Positions 38,648 to 48,977 of a DNA stretch of 64,000 nt are shown here, in pieces. Source of the DNA: Synchiropus splendidus (lineage: Eukaryota > Chordata > Actinopteri > Syngnathiformes > Callionymidae). Within the stretch, counting starts at the first letter, position 1. Every line of letters starts with the position of its first letter. Both the position numbers and the translations under genes were made by a program. Location of the stretch: the NCBI RefSeq assembly GCF_027744825.2, contig NC_071347.1, positions 13,205,501-13,269,500 of the forward strand, written 5' to 3'. The notes beneath the pieces were generated by a model. The model saw only the letters and a list, made by a program, of their open reading frames with translations, had not been told where the DNA came from and made no database searches.

Positions 38648-41600
38648 AAGCAGTCTATGTCACCAGGATTACCACTCTATTCATCTGCCCCGACTCAATT
38701 CATGAAACACATCGAGTTTGTTAAAAACACATCTTTGCGTCTCTGGAAATGAAATCCAGTTTGGTGCTCCAGGTCTGGTGCTGCGTTCTGACATGGCAAG
38801 TAGCGGTTGCGTAAGTGGGCTGAAGAAAATGGAAAAAGGAAGTCAGCACCGGCTTCGGCTGCCAATGGCGACACAGTGCCCTCTTTCCCTGCTGTGTGTC
38901 TTTACTGACATATTTTTAGTGTCAGAATCTGGTTAGTCACTTCCTGTACATGTATTTTCCAGAAAGCATGACATACTGCCTCCCGAAGTCTTCAGATCAA
39001 ATTCGGTTTGACAAAGACGTGTTTGTGGAACCCGTCTGGGCCACAAATTCTTTCTTCTTTCTAAATCCAGGTTTTAGTTTACATCACAGAGTGGTCTCAG
39101 TATTCTAGAAGAGTCTCCATAATGGGCGTCTTCCATTGACCGTGATACTTGGTGAACTCAACTGGTCTTCCTGATCTCATCTTCACCGACAGCTGTACTG
39201 GCATGTGTCACCGGGTATTTTCAGTGACCTCACCGTGACTGTACCATGTGTTTGCTCCATGTTGTTCGACTGGAACGTACGCATGTGTCATCGTTGCTAA
39301 TGTTTCTTTTCGGATTACTTAATGCCGGATTGCGGCTTTTGTCTTGTGTCTTGAATTCCTTCCACCTATGTCATCCTAGTTGTCATGGCAACGCGATGTG
39401 AAAGGGGGTCAGGTGACAAGGTGACAATAACACGCTATCTGCTGCGTGACTAACATGTACAGCCTCGGCGAGGTGTTTGTAATAGTGTCGACATAATGTC
39501 ACCGTAATGACATCAGCCTGAAAAGAGCCAGAGCTCTTATCTTATCTTAACCTCCTGCCAGTAACCCTTGAGTCACACGCACCAGCTCCTCTTCCTGCAC
39601 GTTTGTTCGTCACAGGATGAAGTCAGCTGCTGTAATTATTAATCCAGGCCCTCTTGATCAAAGGCTCTGGCTATTCTTGGAAGACTCGGGATCGCTTTAA
39701 CCCTCAGACTTTCTCCTTAAAACATACATACTGTCTCCACCGTGGAACGTCCTGTCTTCGAACAATCGAAAGGGAAATGCTTTATAAATGACGTGAGGTT
39801 TTTCCTGTTTATTTTGGAGCTCCAGGAACAAGCCACTTCCTCACACTGATACTGTAAATACAGAAAGCTATAAGTAGCTGCTTGTTTTTTTATTTTTTTG
39901 TTTTTTCAAAGCCCATTGATGATGACTTCACATTGTCCTGCCAACAGGAAGTGTGGCTATAGAGTTACATAGCGGGGTGATGTCGCAGTGCACTTCCAAG
40001 CCTCCTTCCTGTTTCGAAGAGTTATCTGACCGCTGAGCCTGCCTCTCCAAACCATTAACAGATCCGCCCTTCAGAGGAATACCGATATCACTGCATCATC
40101 TGTTGCCAAAAATAGCAGGAAGCAGATAGTTGTTCTCTGGTGAACCGATGAAGTTTGTGTTCAGGAGCTGCTTCTTCTTTTTGTATTGCTAGTGTTGAAG
40201 TGTGTCGATGCCAGATGAGAGTAGTGCAGCTGTCGGCTGCAAGGAAAGGCGCCCGTGCCGCACAGCTTGCTACTTTGCAGTGATGTCATGTCTCCCTCGC
40301 TCTCACTCGGTGTGCGTCTGTGCGCTGGGCCACAGATTGGGTCAGCCAAGGCTGAACCTAGATTAGGTTGTAATCTCCTTTCTGGAGCTCAAGGTTTCCT
40401 TGAAGTACTCTCCTGTTTTCACCACGCTCCTCCAGTGAGGTTATTACACACACACGCACACACCACCTCCTCCCTCCAGCCCCCACCCTGTAGTTATACA
40501 ACCGCCAAGTGCAGAGTCTGCGTGTGCAGAAATGGGGGATATTTTTTATTTTTTTTGTTATGAATCCGACTGATGTTTATTTTAGAGTGTGTCCGTTTGT
40601 CAACATGCAAGTGTGCGCGGCGGCACATGTGTGTGTGGTTGTCAGTGGGACGTTACAGGGCCTCTGTCCTGGCCCTGCACCTGTGGCCTCGCTCATTCCC
40701 CCTGCCTGACGCAATGCACTTCTACAGGACATGAGCTCATGCAGGAAACGGAGCCGCGCACACACAGATACACATATGCCAAAAGTGGAGCCGCCTGCCT
40801 CTTAAAGGGCCAGACACGTACATTCTTGTCTGCCCAGTAGTTCCTCAACCTGTGCACGGAAGCAAAAACCAGTTTTTCTTTTTCCCCACATTCCACCCTT
40901 AATGTCTATATAAGGTTTGCTCTGCTGATGCTGCTGCAGTTTTTTTTACTCGACCGACATCCCACAATGTTGATTGACTGCTCAGTGGAAAACCATTAGT
41001 GTAACAAACGGCTGTTCTCTTCTTTCTCTGCAGGCGGTTTTGCTGCTTTCTCCTCCTGTTTTCCTGGCCTGTGTGAAGGAAAGCCAGCCACTGCGCTGCC
41101 TATGAGCTTGTCCCAGCCTTGCTTGCCCGTGGCTAACATAGGACCCACCCGCATCCTGCCACACCTTTACCTGGGCTCACAGAAGGACGTCCTCAACAAG
41201 GTTTGTGGCTTGTACTGTCACTGTGACTTGTTAGTCAGCTGACTTTGTTAAAGAAAAAGGGGGTTAGACATTCATTTTCATGCATATGAATTAATAAATA
41301 AATTATAAAAATATAGAAATAATTAATCAACATAAACGACCCAAATTTGTTGTGTATATATCTTCTTTTCATAAATCTTCATAAAAGGAAAGTCTCCCAA
41401 TTCCATTGTAGTATCAAAGCCAAAACATCCATGAAGAAGGAAACTAGAAAGAGAAGCCCAAAAACTGTTCCACCCTTCAACTTCAATTGGATTACATTGA
41501 AATGGACGAGTGTTTGAGCAACCATTGTCTGTCTCTGCAGGACCTGATGGCTCAGAATGGCATCACCTACGTGCTCAACGCCAGCAACACCTGCCCGAAG

Positions 41601-43383
41601 CCAGACTTCATTAGCGAGAGCCACTTCATGCGTATTCCAGTGAACGACAATTACTGCGAGAAGCTGCTTCCCTGGCTGGAGAAAACCAATGAATTCATTG
41701 GTGAGATGTGAATAAATCTAGCCTCCGATTCTTTCTCATTATGGTGTGAAGTATTGGGCTTAAGATGCCTTGATACGTGATACTCTGCATTCAAACACTG
41801 TCAGTGAGCGACGGTTGGTTTGCGGAGCAGGTAACAATATCACCGGGAAAAAGACTTCCGCTTCTTTCAGGAAATGATTGAGCTGAAGCCCTCGCAGGCA
41901 TCAAGCCTGGCTTGTGTCGCTGCGTATCTTCATACTCCTTTCGTTTCCCTCCACAGACAAAGCTAAGGTGTCAAACTGCAGAGTCATTGTGCACTGCCTG
42001 GCTGGAATCTCACGTTCTGCCACTATCGCCATCGCATACATCATGAAGACAATGGGCTTGTCATCAGATGATGCCTACAGGTGTGTTAGCTCCACCAATA
42101 GGGGACAACTGAAGCGCCATTTAACATGATCTTAGATTCCACAGCAGTTTAACTGTTACAATATGTGGCAAAAAGAATGCAACTTACATTCTCTTAATTC
42201 CCCCGGCAGGTTTGTTAAGGACCGGAGACCCTCGATATCCCCCAATTTTAACTTCCTGGGTCAGCTGCTGGAGTTTGAGAAGGACCTGCGGCTACTGCAA
42301 GCTCTGGGTTCTGACGACAAGCTCTCAGACGGCAGCACAAAACAGAACTCGGACGTTCACGGAATCACGTCGGGTTTGGAGGTGAACAGTCACCATAGCA
42401 ATGGAGACTCGTCGATGGTCCTGCCCCATCTCCCGCTTGAACCCAAGATCCCATCCCCTACTTCCCTCCAGCAAGGCTTCAACGGCTTGCACCTCTCAGC
42501 TGAGAGAATCATGGACACCAACCGGCTCAAGCGCTCGTTCTCATTGGACATCAAATCTGTCTACTCCCCAAGCAGCCCGCACTGCCCGAGCATGGCGCCC
42601 ACACACTCTGAAGACGTCCCTAAACTGTGCAAACTTGACAGTCCGGGAACTGGCTCCTCCAATGGCGTCTGTTCCCAGTCTCCTATCAGTCCTTGTTCTC
42701 CTGACTCTCCATTCCCCTCTCCAGGCTGTGGGGGCAGCATTGGAGGTCTCTGTGGAAGTGAGGGGGGTCATCGTTCTTCGTCTTCCTCATCCAGGCCCAG
42801 AAGGAAAGCCAAGCACGGATCTGTGAGCTCCCCGGTTCACTCCCACCACCACCCTCATCCCCCTCAGACTCTCAGCTTGTCACTCGACAACAAAAGCCCT
42901 GGTCTGGAGGAGAACCTAAAGGGCTCCTTGCTTCTATCGCTGCCCTCTCTGCCCACTGTAGGTTCAGGGGCCATGTGGACCAAACATAGAGAGACTGTCC
43001 AAGCCACCACTCCAGTCACACCAGTCACGCCCACCACGGATGCCCCCTGGCACTTTGGGGCAGAGGAGGGAGGTCAAGGTGAGATGGAGGTGGGTGGCGC
43101 AGGCGAGGAAGGGGCGGCCGACTCGGCAGTGAGGTTCGGGAGCAGCTCTGCCTACGTGGCTTTCGGATGCAGCGAGGGTGTGCGGTTGCGAGACAAGCCG
43201 CCGAAGGACAAGCCGGAGAAGTCCAGCACAAACACCAGCACGTCTGAAAAACAGTACAACCGCCGCAGCTGCCAGATGGAGTTTGAAGAAAGCATCTCGG
43301 AGACGCGGTCCCGAGAAGAACTGGGCAAGATTGGGAAACAGTCGAGCTTCTCCGGGAGCTTGGAGATCATCGAGGTGTCCTGA
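13939..43383 (+). CDS. dusp8: dusp8, dual-specificity (MAP kinase) phosphatase 8, six coding exons
   Basis: Joined coding exons 13939-14175, 21400-21538, 41034-41200, 41541-41700, 41957-42080 and 42210-43383 give 2001 nt and 666 residues, close to human DUSP8 (about 625). The start ATG has an ideal ACCATGG context. Residues 1-130 are a rhodanese/CH2 domain with LVIDSR and the docking motif LVKRRLQQ (about 56-63). The catalytic domain runs about 155-300, with the likely general acid Asp217 in PVNDN and the nucleophile Cys248 in VHCLAGISRSAT. A long Ser/Pro-rich tail holds the conserved block at about 362-398 (with KRSFSLDIKS) and the conserved end at 626-666, finishing SLEIIEVS. In the family it dephosphorylates Thr and Tyr of JNK and p38. 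The tail and TRILPHLYLGSQKDVLNK fit DUSP8 better than DUSP16. Which fish duplicate (a or b) cannot be told. Confidence 0.95.
16816..16848. repeat. (AC)n microsatellite
   Basis: About 16 perfect AC units in dusp8 intron 2. Confidence 0.95.
17881..18095. mobile_element. degenerate AT-rich MITE-like repeat
   Basis: Contains ATCGATAATATT, ACAATATTGTATCGATATT and TTTATGCTGCTACATTTG, then TAATACC and TTCCTCTGTT. The same words occur in the same order in mob2 intron 1 (60705-60860), so both are copies of one dispersed family. CGATATT-rich stretches of this kind are common in fish MITEs; the family name is not resolved. Confidence 0.5.
20542..20606. repeat. (AC)n compound microsatellite
   Basis: Two AC tracts of about 7 and 22 units, joined by GCATCC. 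Confidence 0.95.
21400..21538 (+). CDS. dusp8: dusp8 exon 3
   Basis: 139 nt, phase 0 in and phase 1 out, between CATATGCAG and GTAAGT. It encodes VELGRKQEVVVYDQSSKEAG and on to KVSLLT plus one base of Gly. This is the second half of the rhodanese/CH2 domain, and VVVYDQS is conserved in DUSP8 and DUSP16. Confidence 0.93.
25671..25836 (+). repeat. direct duplication, copy A
   Basis: Shares GTCTGATTCTG, GCTGATGTCATT, AAGCCTTTGAGC, GAGGTTTCCTTCAGAGGTCA, TGTTTGAGGTC and TGTTCTCCTTTT, in order, with copy B 1.7 kb downstream. I estimate about 80% identity by eye. The family is not recognised. Confidence 0.8.
27367..27535 (+). repeat. direct duplication, copy B
   Basis: Same order of shared words as copy A at 25671-25836, with small insertions and deletions. 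It ends about 85 bp before the exon-like block at 27620. There are no obvious terminal repeats or poly(A) tail. Confidence 0.8.
27620..27680 (+). other. exon-like 61-nt block in dusp8 intron 3
   Basis: A pyrimidine-rich tract ending CCATTTCAG precedes it and a good donor GTGAGC follows. Frame 1 is open and reads RGKLLQINDFIEKEPTVPLG, which I do not recognise. Spliced after dusp8 exon 3 (phase 1) it would be read in another frame and reach TGA after about nine codons. It could be a cassette exon, a relic or chance. Confidence 0.25.
29902..29929. repeat. A28 homopolymer
   Basis: A run of 28 adenines in dusp8 intron 3. No retroposon body or target duplication was recognised beside it. Confidence 0.9.
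30864..30910. repeat. compound (AC)n-(AG)n microsatellite
   Basis: AC tract, ATGCGCTC, AC tract, then AG tract. Confidence 0.9.
36300..37092 (+). other. candidate alternative first exon (dusp8 or mob2), ORF from 36975
   Basis: A GA-rich leader-like stretch ends in ATG 36975 and a 39-codon frame beginning MPLDVVIAPVEDCFW and ending RMKEGRELR, then AGAG before GTGTGT. The frame ends in phase 1, the phase in which dusp8 exon 4 begins, so splicing there would give a DUSP8 without the rhodanese/docking domain. mob2 exon 1 ends in phase 2, so joining to mob2 would need a weaker donor at 37097. I do not recognise the peptide. The 5' edge is approximate. Confidence 0.4.
36386..36405. repeat. (GA)n tract
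   Basis: About ten AG units in the leader part of the 36.3-kb first-exon-like block. GA tracts are common near vertebrate transcription starts. Confidence 0.85.
38613..38645. repeat. (TG)n microsatellite
   Basis: About 16 TG units in dusp8 intron 3. Confidence 0.95.
41034..41200 (+). CDS. dusp8: dusp8 exon 4
   Basis: The acceptor is CTTTCTCTGCAG and the donor GTTTGT. It starts in phase 1 and ends in phase 0. It encodes GFAAFSSCFPGLCEGKP, the linker, and TRILPHLYLGSQKDVLNK, where the catalytic domain begins. The YLGSQ and DVLNK words are typical of DUSP8. Confidence 0.95.
41541..41700 (+). CDS. dusp8: dusp8 exon 5
   Basis: 160 nt, phase 0 in and phase 1 out. It encodes DLMAQNGITYVLNASNTCPK and continues to PVNDNYCEKLLPWL. 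The Asp of PVNDN is the likely general acid (residue 217). The acceptor is GTCTCTGCAG and the donor GTGAGA. Confidence 0.95.
41957..42080 (+). CDS. dusp8: dusp8 exon 6 with catalytic loop
   Basis: 124 nt, phase 1 in and phase 2 out. It encodes the HC-x5-R signature in IVHCLAGISRSATIAIAYIM, with nucleophile Cys248 and phosphate-binding Arg254, then MGLSSDDAYR. The next intron is only 129 bp. Confidence 0.95.
42210..43383 (+). CDS. dusp8: dusp8 exon 7, end of catalytic domain and C-terminal tail
   Basis: After the acceptor CCCCGGCAG it encodes FVKDRRPSISPNFNFLGQLL, the last catalytic helix, and then about 365 residues of low-complexity tail rich in Ser, Pro and Gly. A His/Pro run HSHHHPHPP is present. 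Two blocks are conserved with mammalian DUSP8: about 362-398 and 626-666. TGA is at 43381-43383. Confidence 0.95.
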
Positions 43384-44604
43384 CAGATACTGGTCCCCAC
43401 AGTCCAGCGTACGAAGCCAAGGGACAAGTGACTCTGATGATCTCAGTGTTAGCAGTCTCTGAGCGACGGACTTCATTGCGGAGCATTTATGCGGCCGGCA
43501 ACTGACAGAGCCTAAGACGTGGTGCTCGGCAGACCATAATAATCCCGAACTGTCATGGGAGAAAAGCGTGGGGGACGTTGGGGGAATTGGCTGTAGGTAC
43601 TGCAACCCTTTATTTTTACGCAACCCAGAGTGTCATGTTGCATCTTGATTATATTTGAAGAAGTGGACACAAACTGGTACCTGTGGTTTATCGTAGTGTA
43701 GCGTCAATGGGTCTGTAGCTCGTGATTTGAACCCATACCCTTCCCCCTTTTGCCCATATGCCTCAAAGCCCTGCACGGCTGCACCCACTTGCTCTGCACC
43801 GAACAATGGACACAACGGTGGGCTCGCAAACAACCACGTCCACCGCGGGAGATTCCTCAGAGCCCGTGATCCCCCACTCGTAATTCCTTGAAGGTTCCCC
43901 AGGAATGAAGGACCCCTGTGAAGCCCTCCAACCCAAAAGCACATTGTGTCTCCGCTGACTTTGGCTCCATCATTTCCAGTGTTAACCAACAGAACTGAGG
44001 TTTCCCGACGGACCTTCCCCTGCTCCCATCGCTCACCACTAGTGGTCGCCACTGAGCATGCACCAGAAAGGCTGACACCAGACAAGAACTCTATATATAT
44101 TCTGAATATATATCGCAACTTTAATGGACTTCTGATGGACATGTTTTTTGTTCAGTTATAGTTTTAACTTATTGTATTGGTTCATTCTGGTAATGAGAAA
44201 TAATATAATGTTTTGTGGATTTTTTTTGGACTTATTATTATAATTATTATTGTTATTATTTGCTGTATGGTATTTATGAAAACACACACTCATACAAATA
44301 CACACATTCAAGAAACTCAAGCAAGCAATATGTGCTGTTTCTTATTTGGGGAGAAATGTTTGACTTTGAAATGCACTTTTTATCTGCTCTCATGGTTTGT
44401 CCTCAAGCTAGATGCTAGGTCTGCACAATATTCGATTTTGGGTGCAAAACAAGTTCATATGCAGCACTTCAGATAGGCTAGCATGTAGCTCCAGCTGCTC
44501 CACGTAAACAAACACCTTTAGTGAAGAGGTTTTTGAATCAGAATAGGTCATGAAAGCATGAGCCAAAATAACTTTTGGGATTTCCTTCATTTACACACAT
44601 ATGC

Positions 44605-44737
<133 letters not shown>

Positions 44738-45066
44738 TTACTGTTTGGCTGATTTTATTTCTGTTTTAAACAGCCCCACTGAGCCTCCTGCCTGACCTAG
44801 CCTCAGTTTTTTCAATATCTCGGCACTTCCCACCAAAGCAGAAACCCGCGCACACTCACACAAGCCTACGAGTTCACCTGAAGCCGCCACACACACACAC
44901 TCACACACCCTTTTGTTCAGTCTCAGGGGATCTTTCAGTGAGCCAAGCCCACCTCTGGGTGCTCCGCTGCTGGCACATCAGCACAAAGCATCAACAAAGC
45001 TTTCACTTTCTTTCATCTTCTTATTTTTCCAAAGCTTTTTTATGAGAAGAAGAGCAGGGGGGGAGA

Positions 45067-45072
45067 AATAAA
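45067..45072 (+). terminator. candidate dusp8 polyadenylation signal AATAAA
   Basis: A canonical hexamer 1.7 kb after the stop codon, with TTGTTTTTTT and GTG-rich sequence 40-100 bp further on. Confidence 0.45.
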
Positions 45073-48000
45073 CGCTCTTCCAGTATGAGTTGGTTATTTA
45101 TTTATGATGCTAAATGTGTTTTGTTTTTTTCCTGGGACTAGCTTTTGCTTGTGGCCACCTTTGACCTCGTGCAGATAGCTTCTCCGTGTTTCTCTCCCCC
45201 TCCCCCGTCGAGAATCAATCATCCTCTCCCTCCATATATTTTTTAAAAACTAGTGTTAGAGTTATTTATGACGTGTAACAGAGATGATGCAGGCTGTCCC
45301 ATTTGCTAAATCTGTTGTTATATAATTATTGTTCCCATGACATTGCTGTTGTGTACATAGCAACACATCTAAGAACACTGATGAGTTTTTAAAAAAGAAA
45401 ATCCTGATACCTTAGGCTGCTTGATGCTAAAAATACCTCAGGTTCTATGAAAGGCTTTTCCTTCCCCTGTACATGTTTTGTGAAAATGAGACAAAAATAC
45501 AGACATGACAAAAACAAACTCTCCTTTGCTGCTTCTTCTTCCTCTTTTCTGTGTGTGTGTGTGTTGGAATGGATGGATTCCAGGTCTGTTGTTTCAACCG
45601 TTCAGAGATTTAATCTGGATTCCACAAAACACATTTCACCAGTTATAGATCCTGATGTTTTTACGTCCTCACCACGAACTATATTGGTTGGCTTGTCCAA
45701 GTTTCATCCATTTCGCTGAAGGATCCTGGATTTATTCTTCTATTTGTCCATTCATGCTTCTTAATCTCTTCAGTTCTTCATCTGTTCTCCATCTAGAAGG
45801 GTCAAAGAGTTCAACACCATTAACCCAACTCTTCCAGTGTCGCACCACACCCCCACCTGACATCTCCCAAATTGACTCCGGCATGTGAAGCCTGGGAATG
45901 TTCTTAAATGAAGGTGCAAAAAAAGCAATGTCCTGGAGGTGTCCAGGTCACGGTGGGATGACAGAGGAATTTCAGGTTGTGTTGCGGAGAAATGAAGTGA
46001 AGCACCTGCCTTTTACAACTTAACACCTCCCCCAACTTCGAACAGATGTTTCTAGTATTTACATCCATCTGAAAGTTTTACACTTGGAAATGGATGGTGG
46101 AACAGGATTGGTCAAGATGAAAGAGTAACATCTGAGTGGAGAGCCGCACCATGTCGGGCACAGCAAACTTCTGAGAAGCAGAACTCTTGCACAGAGTTGG
46201 TCTTCAGTTTGATGGTCCAAATCAACTCTATTGAATACATCCCATAATTTAATCTCATAATGCCTTTTCATTCAGCCACCCTCTGTACAAACTCGTCCCG
46301 TCCCATAACGGCACTGCAACGATCTCAGAAGAGTCAAATGTTTGAGACACATAACTATTTCAGGTTGATTTGTCTATAAGGATGTGTGAAGGATGTTCAC
46401 TCCTGTCAGCGTGAGTCAATGTCTCCCACTCCCTCACCCTGACACACCCTCCAACTGTGTGCACAGAGGTGAGAGGGGGCCCCGTCTGGTTCGCTGGTGC
46501 AGTGTTTGAACAGCTCACCTGCCTGAGATGAGCGGCTGCACTTGTCTGTGAGAGCGACAAAGAGAAGAATGAACCCCCCGGGGGGAGCAGGTGAGGCCTC
46601 CTCCGACCCGGTGTGGTTCCCAAATGCACCAAGTTTTGGTTTCATGATGTCATCACCGAGCAACTGAGCGTGGTTCTTCTGCAAACAAAACCTTCAGGCT
46701 GTTGTTTGAACAGATGCAACAGACAGTGGATCATTCACGTCCGCACACAGGGGGGGAGCTGGTGGTCGCACTCGGAGACTCGCTTCTTTCCTTGTTCCCA
46801 CCTGTGGAATTCCCCTTTTTGAGGCGCCGTGTGATCACTTTCAGTCTGGCAGCGGTGGATCAGAGGAGATTGGCTTGAGAACTCTACCTCTGTCAAGTTC
46901 ATCAGTGGCTCCTGTACAAGCTCATAATCTGGGTTCAGTTAACAAAGAGGGAATGTATTTTTCTCCACCAGTCCATGTACTGCATTAAACACACAGTCTA
47001 TTAAGCTCTCTGTGGTCGGCAAAGTGAGACCCTGGGGCCACGTGAGGTCTCTGTATGTATCAGTCCGGCCTTTATGAGGTCGGTCTGAAACTGAAACTGA
47101 GCATTTAGAAATCTTTCCTTGTTTTTTGTCCCCTCCATTTTTTGTTTCTGTTTCAATATTTTTCCATTTATTTATTCCCAATCTTTAGTTATATATTTTT
47201 CTATTTTGCCAATATAATTATTGAGCTTTATTGAAGTAAATATGTCATAAATTTAAATTTTGAAAATTTCATTTAGTCTATTAATATTTTTTGCTTTTGA
47301 TCTATATATATTATTTTTGTGGGAAGTTCATTTTATTTCTTTTGTTTTCTTCAGCTTATTACTGCCATTTTTTCCCCATTCATTATTTTATTTTGTTATT
47401 GCATTTTGATAAATTACATTTTTTTTCCCTTCATATTATAATACCTTTTACCTTTTTCACCGCACATTCTTTTTTTTTTAATGATTTACTTTGTAGCATA
47501 ACCACTTGTGGACACTTCTGTTCACTGTATTTCATATGTTTTTGTTTCTTACAACCTTCCGTCACATGCAATGTCTTCATACTGAAAAGACAAATGAGCT
47601 TCTCCTTTCAAGCATGTTAGCATCAACCGGTGGGCTAAAACACATATTTAATGCCTCAAACAGCTCCATGTTTTTGTAGTGTTTTGTTGCGTAACCGTCT
47701 TTAGATGGAAAGTTCTGTTTAACGTGACACAGGACCGACCACTGGTCTCAATTACAATCTCACCTGAGAACGATTTCTCTCTCTAAATAACCTGCCTGCT
47801 CTTGGAAGAGGCTGGAAAAACCCTAAAATATGTGGAGAAACTGAGAAACCCCCAGTTGAAAACTGAAGCAGGATTCTCTTCTGAATGTTGCCGTGTCGTC
47901 CACCTGCCCAAACCTGTGACTCATGAGGGGTCGCAGCCGGGTGCACGTACTTGGGTGGTCGAGCTCCTGGAACCTGCAACAATCTGAGGTGTTGTCGTCT

Positions 48001-48689
48001 CATGTCAGGCTGGTAAACCCCGTTGAGCAGCAGCCAAACATCTGGACGAGGGGCTGCCTGGCGCCGGGTCCCAGGCCTCCGATATGGAAACATTCAGGAA
48101 GTGTTGCGTCACCGTCCTGCTGCATTTCCACTTTGATTCACATATTTTCATCTTTTTTTCTGCCACACTCTTCAGGCCTCTTCAGCCTCTCGCTGTTTCG
48201 TCAGGTTTCCAAACTTTTCCATGCGTCACCAAAGATGGCCGGACAGCATTTTTTTTTTTTTTTGCCCTTCTTTCCATGGAAAACTCTTGTCCTTACATAA
48301 CCCCGAGTCTGGCAGCCGGTTTGTCCCACTATTTCTCTCCCTCCTTCTCTCATCCATATCCATCTCTCACGCAAGCAAGCAGAAAATGGAGCTGGGACTC
48401 TTTAACACTGGAATCCATTGATGAACAAATTCGCTCTGAAATTGCAATTCTCTTGTGGCAAAACTTAACTTAAGTTAAACTTAAAACCAAACTGAACAGC
48501 AACAGTCTACAGTCTCTAGACTCAAGTGTTATTGCACTGAATGGGTCTTATAGCAAGTTAACCAGTTCTGTCTCAACAATGTTTTTAAGAAGTTCTGTTA
48601 AACTCTCTGTGTTAAGCTAAACTAACCCGGTGGAGGGTGATGGTGAACACAACAAGACTGAAATACATTAAGCAAGTGTACATTCAATG

Positions 48690-48977
48690 TCGGGCTGCCA
48701 GTAGATTACAGTTTTTAATCTCAATTAATCGCTTTACAGTGAAGATATCTTGCGATTAATGGCTAATTCATCCCACATTTCGTATCTTTTCTAAAAATAA
48801 CTAAAAGGAACATCACATGAAGAACCTGCCAGAAGCACGACATTGTTAATATTATTGACCCCTTTTCCTTGAAGTTACATTTTACTTCCTTTAAATTAAA
48901 CGTGAGATTAATTTGAGATTAACTCATCTTCAGTGTGAGTCATTTAGATTACAATTTTTCATGTATTAACAGCCCTA
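48690..48977. mobile_element. hAT-like MITE, about 290 bp
   Basis: The left end CGGGCTGCCAGTAGATTA and right end TATTAACAGCCCTA form an imperfect terminal inverted repeat. The inside has ATTAATCG, CGATTAAT and GAGATTAATTTGAG words typical of the fish AGGGCTGTC...GACAGCCCT elements. No clean 8-bp target duplication is seen. Confidence 0.55.

Larger units (their letters stand above)
21539..41033 (+). other. dusp8 intron 3 (19.5 kb)
   Basis: The longest dusp8 intron. It holds a 165-bp duplicated pair (25671-25836 and 27367-27535), an exon-like 61-nt block (27620-27680), an A28 run, several AC/TG tracts, a first-exon-like block at about 36.3-37.09 kb, and about 13 of the window's TGATGTCA/TGACATCA sites. 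Intronic ORFs up to about 150 codons (22119-22577) lack splice or similarity support. Between these items I see only unassigned sequence. Confidence 0.6.

Noticed and set aside
42964..43623. 219-codon minus-strand ORF
   Set aside because: It is antisense to the GC-rich last dusp8 coding exon; the frame is a shadow of the real one.
43633..44142. 169-codon minus-strand ORF
   Set aside because: It lies opposite the dusp8 3' UTR. Its length is notable, but there is no recognisable domain, promoter or splice signal.
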